Source: an uncultured bacterium (lineage in GTDB: Bacteria; Cyanobacteriota; Vampirovibrionia; Gastranaerophilales; Gastranaerophilaceae). Taken from it: DNA of 42,358 nt. Position 1 is the first letter of the stretch. Each line of letters opens with the position of its first letter. The notes below the pieces were generated by a model. It was not told the DNA's origin. It made no database searches and saw only the letters and a list, made by a program, of their open reading frames with translations. Positions 25,343 through 32,431 of this stretch are shown here, one piece after another. A program made the position numbers and the translations under genes. Where the stretch lies: positions 160,229 through 202,586 of the forward strand of contig CASFYV010000013.1 in NCBI GenBank assembly GCA_949298985.1, in the 5' to 3' direction.

Positions 25343-25925
25343 AAATGACTTCTTCCATATTGGGTTTTAATACGCTTTATTACATATATTAAAACAATTA
25401 TCTTACTAGAATTGTTTAATTATTAAGAATTTGTTACAAATACAATGGTAAACTCTCTAAATGCCATGAAAATAGGTATAAGGCTCTTACATAAATATAC
25501 TTATAAATTGACACCGAGTTTGAGAAAAAGTGACAGGGGAGTCTGAGAAAAATTATCATATAACATAGTTTTTAGATTTACTGGTATTAAAGGGTATTTC
25601 ATATAATATACTTTTTACGCTATTATTAGCAAAAGTGAGGTTTTTTACGTCATCTTTAATAAAAAAATAGTTTAGCAAATAGGATTGATAAATTAAAGCT
25701 AAAAAAACAAAACTTTTAATGCCTTTTTTGAAGCCATTACAATTTAAATGGAGGAGATTAGGAGATTGTCTTGACCTGTTCGCATTAAACGTGACTTCGG
25801 ATTTTGCTTCAAAGAACTTACGTTCTTTTTTGCAAAAGTCCTTCGCACTCTGCTCACAGGTCGCTCGAACTCTTAAAATGTGCTTTCGCACATTAGGAGT
25901 TCTCATCAATACTAACGCTCAAAAT
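25343..25925. other. Non-coding stretch upstream of tRNA-Ala terminator
   Basis: About 580 nt with no convincing gene. It contains a 21-22-nt tandem repeat at 25509-25552, a hairpin AAAGAAC-TTAC-GTTCTTT at 25811-25828 followed by T's, and a hairpin ATGTGC-TTTC-GCACAT at 25878-25893. Base composition from 25740 to 25900 is noticeably richer in G+C than the surroundings. A 117-codon minus-strand frame covers part of this, but I do not believe it codes. Confidence 0.6.
25509..25552. repeat. Direct repeat beginning TGACA, possible IS terminus remnant
   Basis: TGACA-cc-GAGTTTGAGAAAAA (25509-25529) is followed after one base by TGACA-ggg-GAGTCTGAGAAAAA (25531-25552). Multiple short direct repeats starting TGACA near an end are typical of IS21-family termini, but no transposase gene or opposite end is seen. 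Confidence 0.45.
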
Positions 25926-25970
25926 AAAAAGGACAATAACAAAAGTCATTGTCCTTTTTATGGTGGAGGT
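25893..25970. repeat. Terminator-containing repeat, copy 3 (at tRNA-Ala)
   Basis: Shares GGAGTTCT.ATCAATACT, CAAAATAAAAA, the hairpin and TTTTTATGGTGGAG with copies 1 and 2. Here the TGGTGGAG is the 3' end of tRNA-Ala. Confidence 0.65.
25926..25959 (-). terminator. tRNA-Ala terminator
   Basis: On the minus strand, directly after the CCA: AAAAAGGACAATGAC, TTTT loop, GTTATTGTCCTTTTT. A strong hairpin with T-run and one G.T pair. Confidence 0.8.
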
Positions 25971-26036
25971 TAGGAGATTCGAACTCCTGACCCCCTGCGT
26001 GCAAAGCAGGTGCTCTACCAGCTGAGCTAAACCCCC
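25961..26036 (-). tRNA. tRNA-Ala (anticodon TGC), CCA encoded
   Basis: 76 nt including an encoded CCA. On the minus strand the acceptor stem GGGGGTT pairs with AACCTCC (one G.T), the D-arm contains AGCTCAGCTGGTAGAGC, the anticodon stem-loop is CCTGC-TTTGCAC-GCAGG with anticodon TGC, and the T-arm is AGGAG-TTCGAAT-CTCCT. A TATAAT (26097-26102 on the minus strand) lies upstream, giving a leader of about 55 nt to be trimmed. Confidence 0.97.
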
Positions 26037-26096
26037 ATAGAGTTCTTGGTAACTGAGATGAAATGCTACTTTATCATTTACCTCTCGGCTACATTT

Positions 26097-26127
26097 ATTA
26101 TAATACATGATGATTTTTTTTTGTAAA
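26097..26127 (-). promoter_or_regulatory. Candidate tRNA-Ala promoter
   Basis: TATAAT on the minus strand at 26097-26102 with TTTACA at 26122-26127, spacing 19. The -10 is perfect, the spacing is long. Confidence 0.4.
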
Positions 26128-26140
26128 GTACTTTTTTTAT

Positions 26141-26467
26141 TTATATGAAATTTTTTATATACATATATAAATGATTCAATTTCTCATCATTATCTTTGAT
26201 AAATTCCAATTTATTTTTTATATAATTATACATATTCTCTTTATTTTCAATCCTACGAAATTGAAATATCTCAAAGGGCTCTACTCCCAATACCCTACAC
26301 ATCTTATCTAATGTAGTTAATGTCATGAAACCGTGACCTGATTCAATATAACTTAATGAATTCGTCGCTATATCCAATGCCTCCGCTAATCGCTCCTGAC
26401 TATATCCCTTAATTTTTCGTAATTCTTTTATTCGTTGACCTATTTGTTTATTTAAATCACTTGTCAT
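26141..26467 (-). CDS. XRE-family transcriptional regulator
   Basis: 108 aa. The helix-turn-helix spans about residues 9-64: 'IGQRIKELRKIKGYSQERLAEALDIATNSLSYIESGHGFMTLTTLDKMCRVLGVEPFEIF', a textbook XRE/Cro domain with 'SQERLAEAL' as the second helix and 'ATNSLSYIESG' as the recognition region. The last about 40 residues are helical and may form a dimer. AGAGG lies 6 nt before the ATG. It is divergent from licD, with 141 nt between starts, and the intergenic DNA holds a perfect promoter with repeats, so it most likely regulates licD-tagD and perhaps itself. Confidence 0.93.
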   Translation of the reverse strand: MTSDLNKQIGQRIKELRKIKGYSQERLAEALDIATNSLSYIESGHGFMTLTTLDKMCRVLGVEPFEIFQFRRIENKENMYNYIKNKLEFIKDNDEKLNHLYMYIKNFI

Positions 26468-26540
26468 AATTAACCTCTTGATTTTATTTTAAGTAGCAAT
26501 TTTTTTATTAACCAATATATTTAAGCTGTAGTTATATATA

Positions 26541-26594
26541 TTTAATATTGACATTTAAAGGTTTAATATTTATAATCTACATGTTTAATATTTA
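26541..26594 (+). promoter_or_regulatory. Perfect sigma-70 promoter overlaid with three phased TTTAATATT repeats
   Basis: TTGACA (26548-26553), 17-nt spacer, TATAAT (26571-26576): a 12-of-12 consensus promoter reading into licD, start near 26583. TTTAATATT occurs three times, at 26541-26549, 26562-26570 and 26584-26592. Centre-to-centre distances are 21 and 22 nt, two helical turns, so all three face the same side. They cover the -35, the spacer/-10 and the start site. Confidence 0.75.
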
Positions 26595-26608
26595 CTTTTG
26601 AGGGATTT

Positions 26609-27508
26609 ATGGATAAAAAATCTAAAACGCATTTTAAAATTAATTTTTTAGGAATTAAATTAAATATTTTAAAACCACAAATTTTTCTTATGAGAAAACG
26701 AATTGCTATGTATAAAAATCCTAAACTTGTGCCTCAAGCTAAAGGTGATTTAAGATTAATGCAATTATTAGCATTTCAGATTTTAAAAGAATTTAATAAA
26801 TTTGCGACTGAAAATAATCTCAATTATTGGCTTGATTTTGGAACTTTGCTGGGAGCGGTTAGGCATCGAGGTTTTATTCCTTGGGATGATGATATTGATT
26901 TAGGGATGATGAGAGAGGATTATGACAGGTTATGTGAAATTTTGCCTAAATTTAATGGAAATATTATTTTTACGCCTGCTTTTGGTTATCGGGAATGTTG
27001 TTTTGTGAGGATTATGTATAAAAATATTCCTGAAATTTTTGTTGATATTTTCCCGTATGATTACTTCTATAAAAAATTGGATGATGAAGAAAAAATTATA
27101 CAAAGTAATAAAATTAATGAAATTTTAGAAAAGTATAGTAAAGATATTCATGCTCCAAATGACTTTTATAAAATAAGAGAAAAAGCTGCTGTCGTTAAAG
27201 AAAAATATTTATTAGAAAACAAATCGGTTGATAGATCTTCTAGACCTGATATTTTTATGGGAATTGATTTTCCTCATGCTTGGAAGAATAAATTTTATAG
27301 TTATGAGGATATTTTCCCGTTTGCTGAAATTGAGTTTGAGGGAGAAAAGTTTCCTTGTCCTAATAAGTCAGAATTAGTTTTAAAAAGTATTTTCGGAGAT
27401 TATATGAAAATGCCTAAGGATTTATCTCCTAAACATTTCGGGCTTACTGAATTTTCGCAAGAGGAAAGACAAAGAATTTTAGATGTAATTGGAGAAGTTA
27501 ACTTATGA
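26609..27508 (+). CDS. LicD-family phosphotransferase
   Basis: 299 aa. LicD/nucleotidyltransferase-like protein: 'NNLNYWLDFGTLLGAVRHRGFIPWDDDIDLGMMREDYDRL' carries the metal-binding D93-D-D95-I-D97 after the GTLLGAxRH motif. LicD proteins transfer phosphorylcholine or related CDP-activated alcohol phosphates to surface glycans. The next gene makes a CDP-activated glycerol, so glycerol phosphate is the likely group here (inference). GAGGG lies 5 nt before the ATG. A 4-nt overlap with tagD (ATGA) ties them together. The first about 40 residues resemble the basic N-terminus of a glycosyltransferase tail ('KINFLGIKLNILKP'). Confidence 0.85.
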   Translation: MDKKSKTHFKINFLGIKLNILKPQIFLMRKRIAMYKNPKLVPQAKGDLRLMQLLAFQILKEFNKFATENNLNYWLDFGTLLGAVRHRGFIPWDDDIDLGMMREDYDRLCEILPKFNGNIIFTPAFGYRECCFVRIMYKNIPEIFVDIFPYDYFYKKLDDEEKIIQSNKINEILEKYSKDIHAPNDFYKIREKAAVVKEKYLLENKSVDRSSRPDIFMGIDFPHAWKNKFYSYEDIFPFAEIEFEGEKFPCPNKSELVLKSIFGDYMKMPKDLSPKHFGLTEFSQEERQRILDVIGEVNL

Positions 27509-27891
27509 AAAGAGTAATAACTTATGGTACTTTTGATGTTTTGCATTATGGACATATTAATCTTTTAAAGAGGGCTAAAGCTTTAGGTGATTATTTAATA
27601 GTTGGATTATCTTCTGATGAGTTTAATGCGGTAAAAAATAAGAAGTCTTATTATAATTACGAACAACGTAAGAAGATTTTAGAGTCATTGAGATTTGTGG
27701 ATTTGGTTATACCAGAGGATAATTGGGAGCAAAAAGTTAGCGATATAAAAGAATTTAGAGCTGATATTTTTGTTATGGGTGATGATTGGGAAGGAAAGTT
27801 TGATTTTCTGAAAGAGCATTGCGCGGTTGTTTATCTTTCAAGAACTCCTGATGTTTCTTCTAGTATGACAAAAGAGTTTTTATTAGGGTAG
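27505..27891 (+). CDS. tagD: Glycerol-3-phosphate cytidylyltransferase
   Basis: 128 aa, full family length. Very close to the TagD consensus: 'ITYGTFDVLHYGHINLLKRAKALGDYLIVGLSSDEFN' with H14-Y-G-H17, 'YEQRKKILESLRFVDLVIPEDNWEQKVSDI', 'DIFVMGDDWEGKFDFLKEHCAVVYLSRTPDVSSS'. Makes CDP-glycerol from CTP and glycerol-3-phosphate. The RTPGISTT box of typical TagD is RTPDVSSS. Sits in an operon with licD under the repeat-covered promoter. Confidence 0.93.
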   Translation: MKRVITYGTFDVLHYGHINLLKRAKALGDYLIVGLSSDEFNAVKNKKSYYNYEQRKKILESLRFVDLVIPEDNWEQKVSDIKEFRADIFVMGDDWEGKFDFLKEHCAVVYLSRTPDVSSSMTKEFLLG

Positions 27892-27993
27892 TTTCACCTC
27901 ACCCTAGTCCTTTTCTTAAGAGGCTGTTTAAAAGCGGATAAGTTTATAAGTTCAGAAGTTGAGAAGAAGTTAATAATAATTTCTATTCACTAA

Positions 27994-28013
27994 TTTGCAA
28001 AAAATTGCACCCT
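27994..28013 (-). repeat. GTAG-type hairpin, degenerate copy
   Basis: TTGCAA-AAAA-TTGCACCCTAC; the minus-strand reading begins GTAGGGTGCAA. The outer two pairs of the left arm have decayed. Same family as the hairpin before the RAYT at 41720. Confidence 0.55.
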
Positions 28014-28183
28014 ACGTGTTTTTGGGGGGACATTTCAATCTCCTCCCCTTGAGGGAGCGGATTTTCGGTATGGTGACGACAGCTTTGCTGTCTAGCCCGT
28101 AAGGTGGAGGAAAGCTGAGAACTTTCCGACACCACGATTAATCCAAGACAGGGGGTTAGGGGGTGGGGTTTTATTATTTAAAA

Positions 28184-28205
28184 GGTGCAAAGAATTGCAC
28201 CCTAC
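28184..28205 (-). repeat. GTAG-type hairpin, intact copy
   Basis: GGTGCAA-AGAA-TTGCACC followed by CTAC, i.e. GTAG + hairpin on the minus strand, 7-bp arms. Confidence 0.7.
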
Positions 28206-28222
28206 GTGTTCAAAAAACACGT
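28204..28222. repeat. Palindrome ACGTGTT-CAAAA-AACACGT
   Basis: Perfect 7-bp arms; begins inside the end of the adjacent GTAG hairpin (shared CTACGTGTT words also follow copies at 28010). Confidence 0.55.
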
Positions 28223-28224
28223 CA

Positions 28225-28243
28225 CCCTGAATTCATTTCAGGG
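28225..28243. repeat. Palindrome CCCTGAA-TTCAT-TTCAGGG
   Basis: Perfect 7-bp arms inside GTCAC...GGTCTT, a small repeat form I have seen in many unrelated genomes. Confidence 0.55.
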
Positions 28244-28280
28244 TCTTACAAATTAAAAAGTAAAACTTCTTGCGTGTAAG

Positions 28281-28301
28281 ATTCCGAAATAAATTCGGAA
28301 T
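28281..28301. repeat. Palindrome ATTCCGAA-ATAAA-TTCGGAAT
   Basis: Perfect 8-bp arms, 38 nt after the CCCTGAA palindrome; the two commonly travel as a pair. Confidence 0.55.
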
Positions 28302-28349
28302 GACAAAATAAATAATTAAAAAAAACGAATTCTATTTTTAATTTAAATT

Positions 28350-28371
28350 GGTGCAAAGAATTGCACCCTAC
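28350..28371 (-). repeat. GTAG-type hairpin abutting a gene remnant
   Basis: GGTGCAA-AGAA-TTGCACC then CTAC (28350-28371), identical in its hairpin to the copy at 28184. The remnant's reading frame continues directly from it. Confidence 0.7.
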
Positions 28372-28473
28372 GGACTATCTTATAAAAAAAATATTTTAGG
28401 AGTAGATTTATACAATTATATAGTAGAAGATAGTTATTATAATAGACTTTTAGATTATTATAAAATTAGATAA
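28372..28473 (+). pseudogene. Short C-terminal gene remnant
   Basis: An open frame reads 'GLSYKKNILGVDLYN' then 'YIVEDSYYNRLLDYYKIR' to a TAA at 28471-28473. The composition (Tyr/Asp/Leu, helical) looks like a real protein end, but there is no start or ribosome site: upstream the frame runs only into the hairpin at 28350. I read this as the tail of a gene cut off by insertion of the hairpin element. The parent family is not recognised. Confidence 0.4.
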
Positions 28474-28616
28474 AGATTTTACCTATTATTAAAGTAAATA
28501 TGATACAATTTTATACCTTACAAGACTTTAAAACCCCACCCCGAAATCGAAGATTTCGACCCTCCCTCAAGGGTAGGGTATTGTAAAAGATGATAAGAAG
28601 TTAATAATAAAAAGAA

Positions 28617-29840
28617 CTAAAGTTTTTTTAGAATCTCTTCTAAGCAGATTTTTACGTGTGCGTAATTTAAGCCCCCTTGCATATATGCTACATAAGGTTC
28701 TCGCATTGGTCCGTCTGCAGAGAGTTCAATAGTAGAACCTTCAATAAATGTTCCGCCTGCCATTATTACTTCATCCTCATATCCTGGAATATGTTCAGGG
28801 ATTGGGGTTACATAACCGTTTACAGGTGACAAGGATTGGATTGTTCTACAAAATTCTTCTAGAGGTTTTGGTGAGCCAAAAATAATGTTTTGGATTATAT
28901 CTGTACGTTTTTCATTGTATCTTGGTGATGAATTAAACCCGATATCTTCAAAAACTTTTGCGGCTAAAATAGCTCCTTTTACTGCTTCTGAGACAATAGA
29001 TGGTGCCATAAACAGACCTTGGAAAATCAATCTATGTTGATTGAACATTGCTCCACCTTCTGATCCAATACCTGGTGCAGTTAGTCTATTAGCTGAGCGT
29101 TCTACATATAGTTCTTTACCTGCAATATATCCACCGGCTTCTACGATTCCGCCTCCGGCATTTTTAATTAATGAACCAGCAATTAGGTCGGCTCCGACTT
29201 CTAAAGGTTCTTTTTTATCTACAAATTCGCCATAGCAATTATCTACAAAACAAATACAGTTTGGGTTTTTAGATTTAACAATTTTACAAATCTTTTCTAT
29301 AGTATCCATTGATAATGATTTTCTTGTAGAGTAACCTTTTGAGCGTTGGATTAGAACCATAGTAGTTTTTTCATCTACCATTTGTTCTAATTTGTCAAAA
29401 TCTACATCTTCTCCGTTAATCAAAGGAACTTCATCATATAAAACTCCGTTTCCGATTAGTGATGATCTTTTTGTTTCATCATCACCTTGAGTTCCTATAA
29501 CTTCAAGCATTGTATCATAAGGAGTTCCTACTGCTGAAATTAATTTGTCACCGTATTTTAAGTTACCGAATAATGCACAAGCTAGTGTGTGTGTGCCTGA
29601 TGCAAAATGGATTCTTACTAATGCTTTTTCTGCTTTAAAGACGTCTGCAAAGACTTTATCTAAGGTTTCTCTTCCCATATCGTCGTGGCCGTAGCCTGAC
29701 ACTGTATAAAAGTGTTCAGGTGCTACTCGATTATCGATAAAAGATTTCAGGACTTTTCTTTGGTTAAAATCTCTTATTTCATTTACTTCTTCAAAAATTT
29801 CGGTCAAACTTTTTTCGGCTTGTTTTATATCATATTGCAT
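28617..29840 (-). CDS. Methionine gamma-lyase-like PLP enzyme ('aluminum resistance' family)
   Basis: 407 aa. PLP fold-type I protein of the family once called aluminum-resistance protein: 'VSGYGHDDMGRETLDKVFADVFKAEKALVRIHFASGTHTLACALFGNLKYGD', 'VLIQRSKGYSTRKSLSMDTI', 'FVDNCYGEFV' (Asp/Cys after the strand) and the PLP lysine in 'LIAGSLIKNAGGGIVEAGGYIAG'. Members cleave sulfur amino acids in some annotations, but the real substrate is not established. Normal length (about 410). Monocistronic by context. Confidence 0.92.
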   Translation of the reverse strand: MQYDIKQAEKSLTEIFEEVNEIRDFNQRKVLKSFIDNRVAPEHFYTVSGYGHDDMGRETLDKVFADVFKAEKALVRIHFASGTHTLACALFGNLKYGDKLISAVGTPYDTMLEVIGTQGDDETKRSSLIGNGVLYDEVPLINGEDVDFDKLEQMVDEKTTMVLIQRSKGYSTRKSLSMDTIEKICKIVKSKNPNCICFVDNCYGEFVDKKEPLEVGADLIAGSLIKNAGGGIVEAGGYIAGKELYVERSANRLTAPGIGSEGGAMFNQHRLIFQGLFMAPSIVSEAVKGAILAAKVFEDIGFNSSPRYNEKRTDIIQNIIFGSPKPLEEFCRTIQSLSPVNGYVTPIPEHIPGYEDEVIMAGGTFIEGSTIELSADGPMREPYVAYMQGGLNYAHVKICLEEILKKL

Positions 29841-29951
29841 TTTAAGACTCCTTAATTACAACGTAATTATAAAAATAAAGTGGTTTAGTGTCAAACTTTC
29901 GTAAGTAATGTAGAGAATAGAAAATTATTAAAATTGAGTTTATTGTGGGGT

Positions 29952-30713
29952 ATGAAAAAATCTTCAATAATCTTGGCAGTTTTTATAATTTTTCCTATTT
30001 TTATTTTTTTATTCGGGATATTAAGCAGTTATACTGTTTATTCTTCTAATTTGCCTTATGAACTCTATGATAGTGATGATTATAGTTATAAAGATAATGG
30101 TGATAAAGTTTTATTTGTTGTTGATTATTCTAATAGTATGGGGGAATTTCTTAATCATAAAACTAAGGCGAGTTTGGTTAAAGAAACTATGGATTACATA
30201 CTTCCGCAAATTTCACCTCAAACGAAGGTTGGGTTAAGAGTTTATGGGCATACTTGTAATTTAATTGCATATAATGCTTGTAGGAGTTCGGAACTTCTTG
30301 TGCCATTGGGCTTTGTTAATTCTTCTTCAATTATGCAGAGTATGTCAAAATTACGTCCAAGAGGAATGACACCGATTACTTATTCACTTAAACAGGCTGT
30401 AAAAGAAGATTTTGCAGGGTATGAAGGAATGAAGCATATTATTTTATTAACTGATGGTGGTGAAAATTGTGATGAAAGTCCGTGTGATTTTTCTATTGAT
30501 TTGGTTAAGGAAAGAAAGGATATAAAAATTGATGTTATTGCATTTAATGTACATGATAAGGATGATTTGGCACAACTTAAATGTACAGCAAATGTAACAG
30601 GTGGGAATTTTATTCAAGCAGAAACGCAGGCACAATTGATGAATTCGATGGAGAATTTAATTGTTCCGCACAAAGAAGTTGAGGCTAAAATTTACAGCTC
30701 TTCATCTGATTGA
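29952..30713 (+). CDS. Membrane-anchored von Willebrand factor A protein
   Basis: 253 aa from the ATG at 29952 (a TTG six codons upstream is possible). An N-terminal signal anchor 'IILAVFIIFPIFIFLFGILSSY' is followed by a VWA domain from about residue 50. The MIDAS is complete: 'VVDYSNSM' (D-x-S-x-S), the Thr in 'RGMTPITYSL' and the Asp of 'IILLTDGGENCDE'. Four or more Cys ('HTCNLIAYNACRS', 'NCDESPCD') suggest disulfides on the outer side. No clear Shine-Dalgarno. Converges on the CNNM gene and overlaps its tail by 22 nt, so readthrough would make antisense RNA. Confidence 0.85.
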   Translation: MKKSSIILAVFIIFPIFIFLFGILSSYTVYSSNLPYELYDSDDYSYKDNGDKVLFVVDYSNSMGEFLNHKTKASLVKETMDYILPQISPQTKVGLRVYGHTCNLIAYNACRSSELLVPLGFVNSSSIMQSMSKLRPRGMTPITYSLKQAVKEDFAGYEGMKHIILLTDGGENCDESPCDFSIDLVKERKDIKIDVIAFNVHDKDDLAQLKCTANVTGGNFIQAETQAQLMNSMENLIVPHKEVEAKIYSSSSD

Positions 30714-32020
30714 TTTTTTCTTTCAATTTTAAGTTTATCAATTCTTTGTGAGTCCATTTTTAAAACACAGTATTTGAAGCATTCATCTTCAATTTCATCG
30801 TTTTCTTGTGCGATTTTACCTAAGTTTTTAACGAAATAACCGCCTATTGTATTAACGTCTTCGTCTGATAAATTAACGTTAAAATATTCGCAAAATTCGT
30901 CCATACGCATTTTCCCGCATATCTCAAAACATTTGTCGTTCAATATTTTAACATCAGATTCTTCTTCATTATCAAACTCATCTTGAACTTCACCGAAAAC
31001 TTCTTCCATAACATCTTCTAATGTTACAAGACCGCTTGTACCACCAAATTCGTCTAATACAATTGCAATTTGAGAGTGGCTCTTTTGAAATTCCATTGCT
31101 AGATTTTTTACAGGCATTGTTTCCGGAATTTGAAAGATTGGACGTAAAAGTGATGAGATATTTATTTCTTGATTATTTACCATTAAAGGATAAATGTCTT
31201 TTACGTGTAAAAAACCGATAATATGATCATAATCCTTATCATATACCGGATATCTCGTGTATTGATTTTCAATTAATAAATTATTTAAATCATTTAATTC
31301 TATATCAAGAGGAATGCAAACCATATCTGTTCTTGGAATCATAATTTGAGAGGCTGTTAAATCTGAAAATTTGAAAACATTTTGAATCATTTCAGCTTCT
31401 TTTTCATCTATTACACCACCTTTACAACTCGCATCAATTAACATATTTAACTCTTCAGTTGTATGTACCATATGATGTGATGTTGCAGGTTCTATTTTAA
31501 TAAGTTTTAAAAGTGAATTTCCAAGACCATTTAATAAAAATACCATTGGAGCAAATAACCTTGTAATAACGTACATTGGTTTTGCAACCCAAAGAGTTGT
31601 TTTTTCAGGATCTTGCAAAGCGATAGATTTTGGCATTAATTCCCCGACTACTACGTGTAAAATTGTTATGATAGCGAATGCTACTGTTACAGAAACAGTG
31701 TGTGTTGCAAACATATCCAATTTTTCCGGTAAAAATAAAAATAGTGGATGAATTATTCTTGCAAGAGTAGATTCTCCTACCCAACCTATTCCTAAACTTG
31801 ATATTGTAATTCCTAATTGTACGGCAGCAATATATCTATCAATATGTTTTAAAGCGTCTAATGCTAATTTAGCATCAAAATTACCTTCATTTGAAAGCTG
31901 TGCAATTCTTGTTCTTCTAACTCCAACAAGTGCAAATTCTGCTGCTACAAAAAAACCGTTTAAAAATAATAAAAATGTTATAAAAAATAAGTTAAAAATA
32001 AGTTTTAAATCTACTTCCAT
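30692..32020 (-). CDS. CNNM/CBS-domain membrane protein (hemolysin C/CorC-type)
   Basis: 442 aa. The N-terminal CNNM (DUF21) domain has about four membrane helices with 'GFFVAAEFALVGVRRTRIAQL', 'LGITISSLGIGWVGESTLARII' and 'VVGELMPKSIALQDPEKT'. Two CBS domains follow at about 215-330 ('QIMIPRTDMVCIPLD', 'YDHIIGFLHVKDIYPL', 'SHSQIAIVLDEFGGTSGLVTLEDVMEEVFGEVQDEFD'). A CorC_HlyC domain ends the protein. The family is linked to Mg2+ homeostasis. Overlaps the VWA gene tail to tail. Confidence 0.95.
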   Translation of the reverse strand: MEVDLKLIFNLFFITFLLFLNGFFVAAEFALVGVRRTRIAQLSNEGNFDAKLALDALKHIDRYIAAVQLGITISSLGIGWVGESTLARIIHPLFLFLPEKLDMFATHTVSVTVAFAIITILHVVVGELMPKSIALQDPEKTTLWVAKPMYVITRLFAPMVFLLNGLGNSLLKLIKIEPATSHHMVHTTEELNMLIDASCKGGVIDEKEAEMIQNVFKFSDLTASQIMIPRTDMVCIPLDIELNDLNNLLIENQYTRYPVYDKDYDHIIGFLHVKDIYPLMVNNQEINISSLLRPIFQIPETMPVKNLAMEFQKSHSQIAIVLDEFGGTSGLVTLEDVMEEVFGEVQDEFDNEEESDVKILNDKCFEICGKMRMDEFCEYFNVNLSDEDVNTIGGYFVKNLGKIAQENDEIEDECFKYCVLKMDSQRIDKLKIERKNQSDEEL

Positions 32021-32093
32021 AAAGCCCCATTATTAATAAGTTAACTTAGTTAATGATAATATAAAATTCTGTTAATAGCAAATTTAAGAATTT

Positions 32094-32399
32094 TTATCTG
32101 GGTAAAATATAGCCCCAAATTGGAGTACAGTCATTTTCTAACATACAAACGTAAGAAACTCTTTTTTTGCGAGCTCCTTTTATTTTAAAATCAGCTTCTC
32201 CGTAAACAATGGAAGATATAAATTTATCTCCTAGTCGTTGTTCATATTTATCTATGAATTCTTTTTTAGATTTTATCGTAACTTCCTTGTTACAAGTTTT
32301 GGAATAAATTTCTTCCAAATAATCTGTAGAAATTGTCGCAAATACAGAAGATTGCAATATAAAATATGTAAAAATACTTAATAAGAATAAATTTTTCAT
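32094..32399 (-). CDS. Small secreted protein of unknown function
   Basis: 101 aa with a signal peptide (MKNLFLLSIFTYFILQSSVFA, cleavage after A21). The mature part has two Cys ('KTCNKEV' and 'YVCMLENDC', three in all) and a YVCM..DCTPIWGY ending. No domain recognised. It reads away from thrS; the two genes' 5' ends are 154 nt apart. Confidence 0.6.
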   Translation of the reverse strand: MKNLFLLSIFTYFILQSSVFATISTDYLEEIYSKTCNKEVTIKSKKEFIDKYEQRLGDKFISSIVYGEADFKIKGARKKRVSYVCMLENDCTPIWGYILPR

Positions 32400-32431
32400 A
32401 AAGAGATTATAACATAAATCAAAAGTTTTTA

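Larger units (their letters stand above)
27892..28616. other. 725-nt non-coding patch dense in small palindromes
   Basis: No intact gene. It contains three GTAG-type hairpins, three other hairpins, GC-rich stretches around 28036-28175 and 28535-28585 that share AACCCCACCCC and CCTCAAGGG-like words in opposite orientation, and one gene remnant. Confidence 0.7.

Noticed and set aside
25556..25909. 117-codon minus-strand frame ('CEQSAKDFCKKERKFF...')
   Set aside because: Composition differs from real genes here, no ribosome site, and it covers hairpins and part of the terminator repeat; more likely repeat DNA than protein.
25893..26108. 71-codon minus-strand frame containing 'GGLAQLVEHLLCTQGVRSSN'
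   Set aside because: It is the conceptual translation of tRNA-Ala; the sequence is explained by the tRNA.
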